Assembly: GCA_020161665.1 (NCBI GenBank)
Contig: JAIUPA010000034.1
Span: 124,001-188,000, forward strand
From: Pseudomonadota bacterium
GTDB taxonomy: Bacteria > Pseudomonadota > Alphaproteobacteria > Rhizobiales > Rhizobiaceae
Length of the DNA stretch: 64,000 bases
Direction: 5' to 3'
Shown here: piece after piece, positions 26,537 to 36,081 of the stretch
Position numbering within the stretch: the stretch's first letter is position 1
How the letters are laid out: each line of letters starts with the position of its first letter
Translations under genes and position numbers: made by a program
The notes under the pieces: model-generated
Database searches by the model: none
What the model saw: only the letters and a program-made list of their open reading frames with translations
What the model was told of the DNA's origin: nothing

Positions 26537-27424
26537 ATGGCCCTGCGATCCATGACGGGTTTTGCACGCAGTGAAGGGGAAAGCGGACGGTGTCGCTTTG
26601 CCTGGGAATTTCGCGCGGTCAATGGCAAGGGGTTCGACTTGCGTCTGCGTCTGCCGACGGGTCTCGAACGCCTTGAACCGGAATTGCGCCGTCTGGCTGG
26701 GCAGGTTCTGTCGCGCGGCAATGTGCAGGCGGGTCTGACGCTCAGCGTTGCCGAAAGTCGGATTGAAGCGGTCGTCAATCGGGACGCCCTCGCTGCGGTT
26801 CTGTCTCTGAAATCGGAACTCGGCGATGCCGTTGACCCGGCACCCTTGCGCTTCGACAGCCTGCTTGGCATTCGCGGCCTGATCGATTTTCGCGAAGCAG
26901 AAGACGATGAAAGCACGCTTGCGGCGCGCGATGCCGCGATCATAGCAGCGTTTGATGCCGGACTTTCCGACCTCAATGCCATGCGCGAGCACGAGGGAGC
27001 CGCCCTTGGCGCGGTTCTTTCGGGGCAGGTGGACATGATCGCGGCGATTGCCGCCCGTATTGAGGCCGATCCGTCGCGCCAGCCCGCCGAAATCGGCAAG
27101 CGCCTGGCGGCACAGGTCGCGCAGCTCGCCGAGGCCAATTCGGCGCTTGATCGCGAGCGCCTGCATGGCGAAGTGGCGCTTCTCGCCACCCGCGCCGATA
27201 TTCGTGAGGAGCTCGACCGGCTGAACGCCCACTGCGTGGCGGTGCGGGAGCTTCTCGGCCACGGCGGCCCGGTGGGCCGCAAGCTCGATTTCCTTGCACA
27301 GGAATTTAACCGCGAGTCGAATACCATCTGTTCGAAGTCGAATGCCGTTGCCGTCACGGCGGCTGGCATCGAGTTGAAGGTGGTGATCGACCAATTCCGC
27401 GAACAGGTTCAGAATCTGGAGTGA
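26537..27424 (+). CDS. yicC: YicC family endoribonuclease
   Basis: A 295-residue YicC/YloC protein. The N-terminal signature is LRSMTGFARSEG, followed by WEFRAVNGKGFDLRLRLP, and the C-terminal DUF1732 part ends with GRKLDFLAQEFNRESNTICSKS, where the conserved charged residues lie. E. coli YicC and B. subtilis YloC have been shown to have ribonuclease activity, with YicC linked to decay of the small RNA RyhB. The start at ATG 26537 is two codons inside the longest frame and has GGAAGTG upstream. It is immediately followed by gmk. Confidence 0.9.
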   Translation: MALRSMTGFARSEGESGRCRFAWEFRAVNGKGFDLRLRLPTGLERLEPELRRLAGQVLSRGNVQAGLTLSVAESRIEAVVNRDALAAVLSLKSELGDAVDPAPLRFDSLLGIRGLIDFREAEDDESTLAARDAAIIAAFDAGLSDLNAMREHEGAALGAVLSGQVDMIAAIAARIEADPSRQPAEIGKRLAAQVAQLAEANSALDRERLHGEVALLATRADIREELDRLNAHCVAVRELLGHGGPVGRKLDFLAQEFNRESNTICSKSNAVAVTAAGIELKVVIDQFREQVQNLE

Positions 27425-28093
27425 ATGATGAACGCCCCGGCCCCGAAAAAACTCACCCCCATCGCCCGCCGCGGTCTGATGCTGGTCATTTCCTCGCCCT
27501 CCGGCGCGGGCAAGTCGACGATTTCCCGTGCGCTGATGGAGGATGACCCGACGCTTGGCATGTCCGTCAGCGTCACCACGCGTCAGCGCCGCCCGAGCGA
27601 AATCGCAGGCCGCCATTACCACTTCATTTCCATCCGCGAATTCGAGCGTATGCGCGACAGCGATGCGCTTCTGGAATGGGCCGAGGTGCACGGCAACTTC
27701 TACGGCACGCCGCGCGAACCCGTGGAAATCGCCATGGCCGAAGGCCGCGACATGCTGTTCGATATCGACTGGCAGGGCGCGCGCCAGCTGCAGGAAAAAA
27801 TGACGGCGGATGTGGTGTCCATCTTCGTGCTGCCGCCCACCATGACGGAACTGCAGTCACGCCTGCACCGCCGCGCCGAGGATACGGAAGAGGTCATCCG
27901 CACCCGCCTCCTGAACTCGCGTTCGGAAATCGAACACTGGCGCGAATACGACTACATCATCGTCAACGAAGATCTGGATACGGCGTTTGATTCCGTGCGC
28001 TCCATCGTCAAGGCCGAGCGCCTGCGCCGCGACCGCCGTCACGGTCTCTATGGCTTTGTCACCAAGCTTCTGGAAGAAGAGCCGGAACTCTAA
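27425..28093 (+). CDS. gmk: Guanylate kinase
   Basis: A 222-residue nucleotide kinase that turns GMP into GDP. The P-loop [10 protein letters not shown] is at residues 23-32, and the GMP-binding region [22 protein letters not shown] is complete. The lid contains [10 protein letters not shown]. It begins directly after the yicC stop. Its 3' end overlaps that of rsmA on the opposite strand by 4 bases. Confidence 0.96.
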   Translation: MMNAPAPKKLTPIARRGLMLVISSPSGAGKSTISRALMEDDPTLGMSVSVTTRQRRPSEIAGRHYHFISIREFERMRDSDALLEWAEVHGNFYGTPREPVEIAMAEGRDMLFDIDWQGARQLQEKMTADVVSIFVLPPTMTELQSRLHRRAEDTEEVIRTRLLNSRSEIEHWREYDYIIVNEDLDTAFDSVRSIVKAERLRRDRRHGLYGFVTKLLEEEPEL

Positions 28094-28923
28094 AGGCAGT
28101 TGGCGAGCGTCACGAACTCCGCAACCGAGAGTGTTTCGGCCCGGCGCGTCGGGTCGATGCCAGCCTTGGCAAGTAGGGCTTCGCCACCAAGGGGCTTGAG
28201 GCTCTGGCGCAGCATCTTGCGGCGCTGGCCAAAGGCGGCTTCCGTCACTCGTTCGAGTTTCTTCACGTCGCAGATGAGCGGGTTTTCGCGCGGCGTCAGG
28301 TGAACAACGGTGGAGGTCACTTTCGGCGGTGGCGTAAAAGCCTGCGGCGGCACGTCAAACGCCATGCGCGCTTCGGTGCGCCAGCCAGACAGCACTCCCA
28401 GACGTCCGTAATGATCGTCTTCCTCATCGGCCACGATGCGAAGGCCCACCTCGCGCTGGAACATCAGCGTCAGCGATTCCCAATAGGGCGGCCAAACGGG
28501 CGGCAAAAGCCAGTTGATGAGCAGTTGCGTGCCGACATTATAGGGCAGGTTGGCAATGATCTTGACGGGGCCGCCCGTCTTTTCCGCCAGCGCGGCAAAA
28601 TCCACCTTCAGCGCGTCGCCCTCGATCACCTCAAGACGGCCCGGGTAATGGGCTTCGATTTCGGCCAAGGCGGGCAGGCAGCGGCTGTCGCGTTCAATCG
28701 CAATCAGCTTTTTGGCACCCAGCGAGAGAATGGCGCGCGTCAGGCCGCCGGGGCCGGGGCCAACTTCAATCACCGTCGCACCTTCCAGCGATCCTGCCGT
28801 GCGGGCAATCTTCTGGGTCAGGTTCAGGTCGAGCAGAAAGTTCTGTCCGAGCGCCTTGCGAGCATCAAGACCGTGCGCGGCAATCACTTCGCGCAGCGGC
28901 GGCAGGCCATCAAATGCACGCAT
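28090..28923 (-). CDS. rsmA: 16S rRNA dimethyladenosine transferase
   Basis: A 277-residue methyltransferase (KsgA) that dimethylates A1518 and A1519 of 16S rRNA. The N-terminal LGQNFLLD, the SAM-binding [12 protein letters not shown] (53-64), and the catalytic NLPYN (125-129) are in place. The start codon shares one base with the pdxA stop (TGATG), so translation is coupled. It ends the lptFG-lptD-surA-pdxA-rsmA run, which resembles the E. coli order lptD-surA-pdxA-rsmA. Confidence 0.96.
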   Translation of the reverse strand: MRAFDGLPPLREVIAAHGLDARKALGQNFLLDLNLTQKIARTAGSLEGATVIEVGPGPGGLTRAILSLGAKKLIAIERDSRCLPALAEIEAHYPGRLEVIEGDALKVDFAALAEKTGGPVKIIANLPYNVGTQLLINWLLPPVWPPYWESLTLMFQREVGLRIVADEEDDHYGRLGVLSGWRTEARMAFDVPPQAFTPPPKVTSTVVHLTPRENPLICDVKKLERVTEAAFGQRRKMLRQSLKPLGGEALLAKAGIDPTRRAETLSVAEFVTLANCL

Positions 28924-29954
28924 CAGGAACGGGCTTTCTGGCGCGCGGCAAGGTCTGCGGCAAGCTTCAGGGCGCAGACGAGGCTGGTTTCGCGCGCGAC
29001 ACCCTGACCGGCAAGGCCAAAGGCCGTGCCATGGTCTGGTGACGTGCGGATGAAGGGCAGGCCAAGCGTCACATTGACCGACTCGTCAAAGCCGAGTGCC
29101 TTGGCGGGGATCAGCGCCTGATCATGATACATGCACACCGCCAGATCGTAACGCATGCGCGCATCATCATGGAACATGGTGTCCGCGGGCAGGGGGCCGA
29201 AGGCATCGATGCCATCGGCGCGCAGACGGCTGATGGCGGGATGGATGATGTCGCGATCCTCGGTGCCGATCGCACCGCTTTCCCCCGCATGCGGGTTAAG
29301 ACCAGCCACCGCAAGGCGCGGATAATCAATCCCGAAACGATGCTTCAGGTCATCGGCGGCCACACGGCAGGTCTCATAAACGAGGTCTTCCGTCAGCGCC
29401 GAGGGCACATCCTTGAGCGGAATATGAATGGTGACCGGCACAGCGCGCAGTTTCGGCCCGGCCAGCATCATCACCGGAAGAAAGGTCTTGCCGGTGGACT
29501 TGCTGGCGAGGTCCGCCAGAAACTCCGTATGGCCCGGAAACTTGAAGCCGCCATCATAAAGAATGGCCTTGGAAATGGGGTTTGTGACAACGCCACCCAC
29601 GCGTCCCGAAAAGGCCAGTTCAACCGCTTTTTCAATCGCGGTCATCGTGCCGCGCGCCGTTGCTACATGCGGCTTGCCGGCAGCCACCACGGTTCCTGCG
29701 GGGACCGGCAGAACGGGAAGGGCACGATTGAAAACGGTGCTTGCCGTTTCCGGTGTCGCTTCCTCAACCGGCACATTCAAGCCCAGCATGTGCGCACGTA
29801 CGCGCAAGACCTCAGGATCACCAACGAAGATAAAAGGGCAAAGGCCGAATTCCGCACGGCGCAACCATGCCGCAAGCGAAATATCAGGGCCGACCCCGGC
29901 GGGATCACCCTGCGTCAAAGCGAGCAGTTGAGAGGGACCGGCACTTTCGGACAT
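28923..29954 (-). CDS. pdxA: 4-hydroxythreonine-4-phosphate dehydrogenase
   Basis: A 343-residue NAD-dependent enzyme of pyridoxal phosphate synthesis. Recognisable parts are [12 protein letters not shown] at the N-terminus, [26 protein letters not shown] in the middle (metal-binding His), and [20 protein letters not shown] and [14 protein letters not shown] further on, which carry the other metal-site histidines. It overlaps rsmA by one base and is 108 bases after the surA-like gene. Confidence 0.95.
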   Translation of the reverse strand: MSESAGPSQLLALTQGDPAGVGPDISLAAWLRRAEFGLCPFIFVGDPEVLRVRAHMLGLNVPVEEATPETASTVFNRALPVLPVPAGTVVAAGKPHVATARGTMTAIEKAVELAFSGRVGGVVTNPISKAILYDGGFKFPGHTEFLADLASKSTGKTFLPVMMLAGPKLRAVPVTIHIPLKDVPSALTEDLVYETCRVAADDLKHRFGIDYPRLAVAGLNPHAGESGAIGTEDRDIIHPAISRLRADGIDAFGPLPADTMFHDDARMRYDLAVCMYHDQALIPAKALGFDESVNVTLGLPFIRTSPDHGTAFGLAGQGVARETSLVCALKLAADLAARQKARS

Positions 29955-30062
29955 CGGCTTTCCTTCAATCTTTCCGAGACGGATGCGAGAAAGCCCGCAT
30001 CCGGAAAATCTTCAAGACAGAACGATAAAGCGCATCCGTGATTCGAAGAAGAGCGGAATGAA

Positions 30063-31010
30063 TTAGTGATAAGTGATCTGCGTCTTGGCGCGAAGTTCAT
30101 CAAGGAACTTCTTTTCGTTCGGATTGACTTCCTGCTTCTTGCCGGCGTTTTCAAGATCCTGTGCGCGGAACACCACTTCGGCGGCCAGATCGTCATTCAC
30201 CTGACGCTGGCTGCAGATGGCGAGGAACTCGGCGCCCTTTTCCGTCACGCGGACGCCCGTCGTGCCGTTCTTGGCGGCCTGCACCAGCGGCTTCCAGTCC
30301 TCAGGGATTTCCTGAACCATCATACGACCGAGCGTGCGCACGGACACGTCCTTGTAGCCCTTCGCGAAGATCTTGGACTGTTCGCAGCCCGGGAACTTGG
30401 CGCGCGATGCCTCGGCTTCGGCCTTGCGCTTGCCCGCCATGCCCTGCTTTGCTGCCGGAACGACGAAAATCACCTGCTGCAGCAGATATTCGGTGGTGAC
30501 CGGCTTTTCCTTGTTTTCCACCATGCGCTTGACGATGTCTTCGTTGGAAAGACGACCGGCGGTGCCATACTTGGCATTGACGAGCTTCGGCCAGCTCATC
30601 TGAACGGCGATGAAGGCCTTGAAATGATCCGCACCGACGCCGGCCTGGTTGAGGATCTGCGTCATCTGTTCCGGCTTGAGCTTGTTGTTCGCGGCAAAGC
30701 GGGCGAACGCCTTGTCGACATCGGCCGTGCTGACCGACGCGCCGACGCGAGCGATCTCCTGACGCTTCAGCGTCTCGTCAATCATCTGCTCCCGGGCCAT
30801 CTTGCGAAGGTCGCCCTTCTGGTGCTGCAGCTTGAGGAAGGCGATGCGACGCGCCACGTCATTGTTGGTGATTGCGGTTCGACCGACAATCGCCTCAACG
30901 GAGGACGATGCGGCAGATGCAGACGCAACAAAACCCGGCACAACGATGCTGAGGGACGATGCAAGCAGGCACGCAGTCAGGGTGCTCTTGGCCATGCTCC
31001 GAACGGACAT
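30063..31010 (-). CDS. SurA-like periplasmic chaperone with degenerate parvulin domain
   Basis: A 315-residue exported protein: signal peptide to about residue 33 (ending ASASA), then a SurA N-terminal chaperone domain with SSVEAIVGRTAITNNDVARRIAFLK, as in outer-membrane protein chaperones. The second half looks like one parvulin repeat, but the usual ARHIL motif is replaced by LLQQVIFVVP, so prolyl isomerase activity is doubtful. E. coli SurA has two parvulin repeats and 428 residues; this form is shorter. Position between lptD and pdxA supports the SurA assignment. GGAAAG precedes the first ATG. Confidence 0.85.
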   Translation of the reverse strand: MSVRSMAKSTLTACLLASSLSIVVPGFVASASAASSSVEAIVGRTAITNNDVARRIAFLKLQHQKGDLRKMAREQMIDETLKRQEIARVGASVSTADVDKAFARFAANNKLKPEQMTQILNQAGVGADHFKAFIAVQMSWPKLVNAKYGTAGRLSNEDIVKRMVENKEKPVTTEYLLQQVIFVVPAAKQGMAGKRKAEAEASRAKFPGCEQSKIFAKGYKDVSVRTLGRMMVQEIPEDWKPLVQAAKNGTTGVRVTEKGAEFLAICSQRQVNDDLAAEVVFRAQDLENAGKKQEVNPNEKKFLDELRAKTQITYH

Positions 31011-31222
31011 CGGTCTTTCCTTTCCCGCGGGAACGCCCCGCTACGCTGGTTTGAACACGCTACAATGGACGGACAGCGCTGGCGACATCGCAAGTTCGGT
31101 CTGGCTCAAGCATCGCCCGTCAGAAGGTGGCTATTTCTATAACAGCCATATCCGGATGTAAAATCCTTGCGGCAAAACCAAGGCGCAATGGCATGTTGAA
31201 CCGGCAATCACGCAAGTTTCAG

Positions 31223-31244
31223 CGGGCCGAAAGTCTTCGGCCCG
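31223..31244 (-). promoter_or_regulatory. Hairpin in the lptD-surA spacer
   Basis: A 9-base stem CGGGCCGAA with TTCGGCCCG and a 4-base loop, beginning 8 bases after the lptD stop. No T-run follows on the minus strand. It could attenuate transcription or protect the lptD mRNA end within the 241-base gap, in which I see no gene. Confidence 0.4.
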
Positions 31245-31251
31245 TCTGCGA

Positions 31252-33567
31252 TCACTCTGAGAACACGCTGAACGTATCCGAGCCGACATCAATGTCGCCG
31301 AGCGTACGGAAGCTGAGCTTCGCGCCGATAGACCAGTCGTTGGCCTTCTGGTTGCTGACGTCACGCGTGTCCGTGTAGGCCATCGAGAAGATCATGCACT
31401 CGTCGGCGTAGCTGAAGCCAAGACCGCGACGCGTCAGCACGCTGGCATTCAAATCCCAGGCCGTTGCGCCAAACACCGACCAGTAATCGTTGATGCGCAG
31501 AGCCACGTTGTTCTGGATAATGTCGTTGTCCTTGGGGTCGCCATAGGTCGCCTGACCATCGATACGCGTATAGGTCATGCTCGTCTGCAGACGGCGCGAC
31601 GTATAGGAAACCGACGTGTCGGCGCGGTTGACGGCCAAATTATCCTTGTCGATGCGGAAGCTGCCGCTGAGCGAAATGCCGTTCGGCATGTCGACGCCCG
31701 CCATGGCCACGTAATCCGAGACGCTTTCCTCAAGACCGGACTCGGCCCCCGCATTGACGAGGTCCGGGGTCGCAAACGAGTTGAGACCCGCGATCTGGTA
31801 GGACTGACCGGCAATCGCCTTCAGCGTGAAGCCGTTGTCGAGCGAGCCGGTGTAGCGGAAGCCGAGATTGGCGCGCGTGCCACCTTCCATGCGGTCGTAA
31901 CCGGAGAACTTGTCACGATCAAACAGGTTCGTGGCATCGAAAACGAAGCTCTGGGCGTCCTCGTTCGGCAGACCACCGGCATATTGTTCGTTCGGACGAA
32001 CATAAATCTGGGCAATCGGCTCAAACACATGGCTGCCATAGCTCGACGAGATCAGCAGCGGATAGCGTGCCTCAAGCCCAGCCGTGACCATGCCACGCGC
32101 CGCGAAATCATCATTCGTGAACGAACCGGCATAGGTGGCACCGGGGCCGGTGACATCAAGGCCCGTCAGATCGCCGCGCGCTGCCAGAATAGGCGTCAGC
32201 AGCAGACCCTGCGGCGTCGTGTAGGTGCGCTCCCATTCAAGCTCGGTCGTCAGGCGCGTGCTGTTTCCTGCAAGGCCGCGGAAACGATCCTTGCCAAGAA
32301 CGGTCGCCACGTCGGAATGAGCCCGCGTCAGCGCCGTGAAATTCACATCGGCGGACAGTTCGCCGCCCATGACAGCGTCCGGGGCGACATAATGATAGTC
32401 GATCACCGGAGCGACGATGGCCTGCTGCGTTTCGGCGGCATTGTTCGGGTCCGCATCCTGAACATCGAAATAATAGCCGCGCGCATCGAAATAATTGCGC
32501 TTGCCGAGGCCGGTCAGATAGGCCGAATTGGTGTGAACCGTGTCGCTCAAGCCTTCGATGTCATAGGTACGCGCGAAGTTGTTGTCGCTCTGCACCATTG
32601 CGTCCCAGCCAAAGGCCCAACGCGGATTGATATCGAAGCGGCCCTTCGAGGCCACGAGGCCACGAAAATCCTGCTGCGCGTCACTCGTATTGGCGGTGAA
32701 CTGTTCCGGCGACATCTGGTCAATGCCAGCAACGCGGAAGGTGTGCTCGCCGTTTTCGAAACGATTGCGCACTTCACCTTCCACCAGCACGCCCTGCGTG
32801 GTGTAGCCCGTGACGCTGACCGTCGCATCGGCATGGTTCGAAAACGCCCAGTAGTAGGGAATGGTCGTTCCAAAGCCGAGGTTCTGCGTCATGCTCATGC
32901 GCGGGAACAGGAAGCCTGACTTGCGCTTCAGCGTCTGGTCGGGAACCTCGATCGCGGGCACGAAGGCCACCGGCACGCCGAATATTTCCAGGCGGGCCTT
33001 TTCAAGACGGATCGTATGCGTCTTGCCGTTCTGGATGACGCGCTGCGCCTTGACCTGCCAAAGCGGTGCGCGATCCGGCTTTTCGGCGCAGGGAAGGCAG
33101 GCGGTATAGACGCCGTTATTCAGAATCATCGTGTCGCCATCGACACGCTCGCCGCTCTCTGCAGCCAGACGCGTATTGTCGGTCGTCTCGACGCGCAGGG
33201 CGTTGAGGAAGCCGTTGGCGAAATTATCGGTTACGTCGAGATTGTCGGCATAGATACGATTGCCGTCCGGCTCGATCATTTCGATATGACCATTGGCCAT
33301 AACGCGGCCGGTATTCTGGTCGTAATCGACGCGCTGGGCCACCATGCGGTAGCCATTGTAATGAATCTGCACCGCACCCGTGGCGGTCACAATCTTCTTG
33401 TCGCGATTGTAGACCAGCTCATTCGAGGACAGGAGAAGCTTGGAATCGTCCTGGGCATCCTGGGCGCGCGCGGAATCGATCCCTGTAAACAGGGCCATTA
33501 CCACCGCAACGCCACTCAACAGCTGCGCCATACGCGATCTGATACACTTGCGGTCAGTTGCCGCCAC
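31252..33567 (-). CDS. lptD: LPS-assembly protein LptD
   Basis: A 771-residue outer-membrane beta-barrel that, with LptE, inserts LPS into the outer leaflet. Signal peptide to about residue 35 (DSARA), an OstA/LptA-like N-terminal domain (about 45-160, LLLSSNELVYNRDKKIVTATG), a Cys157-x2-Cys160 pair, and a long C-terminal barrel. The start is a GTG sharing one base with the lptG stop (TAGTG). A second possible start, ATG 33531, leaves a shorter signal peptide. The length matches Hyphomicrobiales LptD. Confidence 0.94.
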   Translation of the reverse strand: MAATDRKCIRSRMAQLLSGVAVVMALFTGIDSARAQDAQDDSKLLLSSNELVYNRDKKIVTATGAVQIHYNGYRMVAQRVDYDQNTGRVMANGHIEMIEPDGNRIYADNLDVTDNFANGFLNALRVETTDNTRLAAESGERVDGDTMILNNGVYTACLPCAEKPDRAPLWQVKAQRVIQNGKTHTIRLEKARLEIFGVPVAFVPAIEVPDQTLKRKSGFLFPRMSMTQNLGFGTTIPYYWAFSNHADATVSVTGYTTQGVLVEGEVRNRFENGEHTFRVAGIDQMSPEQFTANTSDAQQDFRGLVASKGRFDINPRWAFGWDAMVQSDNNFARTYDIEGLSDTVHTNSAYLTGLGKRNYFDARGYYFDVQDADPNNAAETQQAIVAPVIDYHYVAPDAVMGGELSADVNFTALTRAHSDVATVLGKDRFRGLAGNSTRLTTELEWERTYTTPQGLLLTPILAARGDLTGLDVTGPGATYAGSFTNDDFAARGMVTAGLEARYPLLISSSYGSHVFEPIAQIYVRPNEQYAGGLPNEDAQSFVFDATNLFDRDKFSGYDRMEGGTRANLGFRYTGSLDNGFTLKAIAGQSYQIAGLNSFATPDLVNAGAESGLEESVSDYVAMAGVDMPNGISLSGSFRIDKDNLAVNRADTSVSYTSRRLQTSMTYTRIDGQATYGDPKDNDIIQNNVALRINDYWSVFGATAWDLNASVLTRRGLGFSYADECMIFSMAYTDTRDVSNQKANDWSIGAKLSFRTLGDIDVGSDTFSVFSE

Positions 33568-34649
33568 TAGCCATCCTCCTGATGAAGCAGAATTGTCGCG
33601 CCGAGCGCCATCGCCACGATCACGGGAATCCAGACCGCAACGAGAGGGGGCACGACTCCACTACTCCCGAATGCTTTCACAAGCACCGAGACGACATAAA
33701 GCACGAAGCCGGAAAGGATTCCACCCAGAATCACGGAACGCGACTGGTTCATCCGACTGAATCTGAGGGACACTGTTGCCGCAATCATCGTCATGGCGAC
33801 GAGAAGGAACGGCAAGGATGCGAGCGAGTGGAACTGGGTTTCCAGCGAACGGGTGGGAAGTCCGTAGCTTCGAGCAACCTCAATTTTCCTCGAAATATCA
33901 TAAAATGCAACGCTTTCAGGCTGAGTCAGACGCTCTTCGAGATATTCCTGCTTGAGGTTTGTCCGAACCTGAACATCGGCATGATGCTGCGGAATTTCAC
34001 CCGGGCGGGTCTCCGTAACATCGTTAAGAAGCCAGTAACCATTTTGCAACTTAGCTGTGGCTGCGTCCTGCCGAAGCAGGATGTTGCCCGCGCTGTCGAA
34101 GTGGAAAAGTGCCACGTCGACAAGCTGCGCCCCGTTCTCAAGCGCCGTCTTCGCGCCGATCACCACGTCGTTGCCGTCAACCGACTGGCGAATCCACGGC
34201 AGGAAGGTCGCCTGGCTGGAGTCGGTCTTGCGCCATGCGTCCTGCAGCCGCTGCGCTTCGCGCTGGCCATAGGAGGAGAGCGGGTTGATGACGAGAACGG
34301 CAATCAGGCCGATCAGGAAGGCGCCGCTGACAAACGGGGCCATAAACTGCCAGACGGAAATGCCGGCCGCCCGCGTCACCACCAGCTCGTATTTGCGGTT
34401 CAGCGAAATCAGCGCCGTCATGCCGCCAAACAGCGCAATGAACGGTATGGTCTGCAGAAGAATTTGCGGCAGGCGCAGAAGCGTCAGCAGCAGGGCACCG
34501 GCGACGGAGTAGCCGGTGAGGTCCGAGAAGCGCCGCGCCGTTTCGCTGAAGTCGGCCAGGAAAATAATGCTCCCCACCCCAAAGAAGAACCAGAAGGTGG
34601 TGATGGCATAGCGGCGGAAGAAATAACGCCCGAGAATCGAGAACATCAT
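33567..34649 (-). CDS. lptG: LPS export permease LptG
   Basis: A 360-residue YjgP/YjgQ family protein with three N-terminal transmembrane segments (about 14-34, 52-82, 99-123), a periplasmic jellyroll domain, and three C-terminal segments. Typical sequences are LPQILLQTIPFIALFGGMTALISLNRKYELVVTRAAGIS and the closing SGFVLYVVSVLVKAFG. With LptF it forms the membrane part of the LptB2FG ABC transporter. The start overlaps the lptF stop by 4 bases. Confidence 0.94.
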   Translation of the reverse strand: MMFSILGRYFFRRYAITTFWFFFGVGSIIFLADFSETARRFSDLTGYSVAGALLLTLLRLPQILLQTIPFIALFGGMTALISLNRKYELVVTRAAGISVWQFMAPFVSGAFLIGLIAVLVINPLSSYGQREAQRLQDAWRKTDSSQATFLPWIRQSVDGNDVVIGAKTALENGAQLVDVALFHFDSAGNILLRQDAATAKLQNGYWLLNDVTETRPGEIPQHHADVQVRTNLKQEYLEERLTQPESVAFYDISRKIEVARSYGLPTRSLETQFHSLASLPFLLVAMTMIAATVSLRFSRMNQSRSVILGGILSGFVLYVVSVLVKAFGSSGVVPPLVAVWIPVIVAMALGATILLHQEDG

Positions 34650-35824
34650 GCCGCACCGCCATTCGTGCCGCGCCGGAAGGGCAGGCGCTGTTCGATGGCG
34701 CGACGAAGGGCCGAAAGCCGATCATGAACGATGGCGGGCATGCGCGGCGTCTTGCCGGTGGCGAGCACGAAGGCAGCTCCGCCGCCCGCCGTCAGCGGAA
34801 TGAGATAGACGAAGGGCACGGCAGCGATGCTCGTTTCCGTCGAATTGGCCGCGTAGAAGGAGAGCCAGCGCAGGAAGAAGGCGATGATCAACGACAGGAC
34901 GAGCGGGTTGAGCCGCGCCTCGCGATGTGACCGCGCACTTCCGGCAATGGCGAAGGCAATCAGGCCATAAACGAACGGGAAGAGCCACTCCGACAGGCGC
35001 TTGTGCAACTCCGAACGATAGGCACCGGGCGTCGCGATGTAATCGGGATCGGCCGGGTCGGGGCTCAGAAGATAGCTGAGCGGGCGCTGGCTGGGGCGAA
35101 GCCGCGTTTCGCCATTGCTGGTCTTGGTCATTTCCGACAGGTCAAGACCGTAGGTGTCGAAGCGAATGACGGAAATCTTGCCGTCCGGCGTCTTGCGGTG
35201 CACTTCGCCGTTTTTCATGGTGAGCGACGTGCCGTTCGGATCGACCGCCCCTTCACGCGCATAATAGACGAGATCGAAAGCCGGATTGCGCTGGTCCACC
35301 ACAAAGAGGCCCAACAGCACACGGCCCGAGTGGCGCTCGGCAATCTGCACATAAAGCCCGTCCTGAATGGAGCGGAAGGACTTCTCCTCGATCACCGACG
35401 ACAGAAGGTCGGCATAGGCGGCGGCAATCATCTGCCGCGCCGCCAGTCGGACCTGCGGTTCGACAAAGTTCGAGACCGAAAAGGAAAAGATGCTGAGGAA
35501 GGCGGCAAACATCAAAACCGGCTTCATCAGTGTCGAACGCGGCGCACCGGCTGCATCGAGTACAGCCAGTTCCGAATCATTGTTCATCGCCGTCAGCGTC
35601 TGGGCGATGCCGATCACCACGGCAAAGGGCAGAACGATGGGAATGATGGTCGGCAGGATGAGCGTCGCCAGCTTCATGAACGAGCCGATCGACTGGCCGG
35701 AATCGGTGACGAGATTGATGCGACCGAGCACCTGTATCGTCCAGATGATCGCCAGCACCGGCAGCAAGGCTGCCAGTGTCATTTGGACGATCCTGCGGAG
35801 GATATAAGCCTCGATGAGCTTCAT
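34646..35824 (-). CDS. lptF: LPS export permease LptF
   Basis: A 392-residue YjgP/YjgQ family protein, partner of LptG. The N-terminus MKLIEAYILRRIVQMTLAALLPVLA, the coupling-helix region NNDSELAVLDAAGAPRSTLMKPV, and the FVYGLIAFAIAGSARSHRE segment before the last helices are all family features. GGGAG lies 6 bases before the ATG. A perfect TTAA-N7-TTAAC box lies just upstream of that binding site. It heads the run to rsmA. Confidence 0.94.
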   Translation of the reverse strand: MKLIEAYILRRIVQMTLAALLPVLAIIWTIQVLGRINLVTDSGQSIGSFMKLATLILPTIIPIVLPFAVVIGIAQTLTAMNNDSELAVLDAAGAPRSTLMKPVLMFAAFLSIFSFSVSNFVEPQVRLAARQMIAAAYADLLSSVIEEKSFRSIQDGLYVQIAERHSGRVLLGLFVVDQRNPAFDLVYYAREGAVDPNGTSLTMKNGEVHRKTPDGKISVIRFDTYGLDLSEMTKTSNGETRLRPSQRPLSYLLSPDPADPDYIATPGAYRSELHKRLSEWLFPFVYGLIAFAIAGSARSHREARLNPLVLSLIIAFFLRWLSFYAANSTETSIAAVPFVYLIPLTAGGGAAFVLATGKTPRMPAIVHDRLSALRRAIEQRLPFRRGTNGGAA

Positions 35825-35834
35825 CCGGTCTCCC

Positions 35835-35850
35835 GTTAACAGAACATTAA
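35835..35850 (-). promoter_or_regulatory. CtrA-type box upstream of lptF
   Basis: Read on the minus strand: TTAA-TGTTCTG-TTAAC, an exact match to the CtrA full site TTAA-N7-TTAAC. It ends 10 bases before the lptF ATG, next to the binding site. The 257-base gap to pepA otherwise holds no gene. A GANTC site (GACTC, 35,858-35,862), the CcrM methylation sequence, is 7 bases away. Confidence 0.55.
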
Positions 35851-36081
35851 TTTGCGCGACTCTCTACGCGGTTCGCGACGCTTTGGCGACCCCCGTTTGC
35901 GAGGGTCACGAACGGTCGCTGTCATTTTTCAGTGAGCCGTGGTTTTCCGATGACGCTTTCATGACCGATGCCAAGCCTTGAAAAATACGGGCGAAGCGCC
36001 GACAAGAAGGATCTCAATGCTGCGGGATTCTCTAATAAGCCCGCTCCATCATCCAATGCCCTTGAAAACCGGGAGTAAGCC

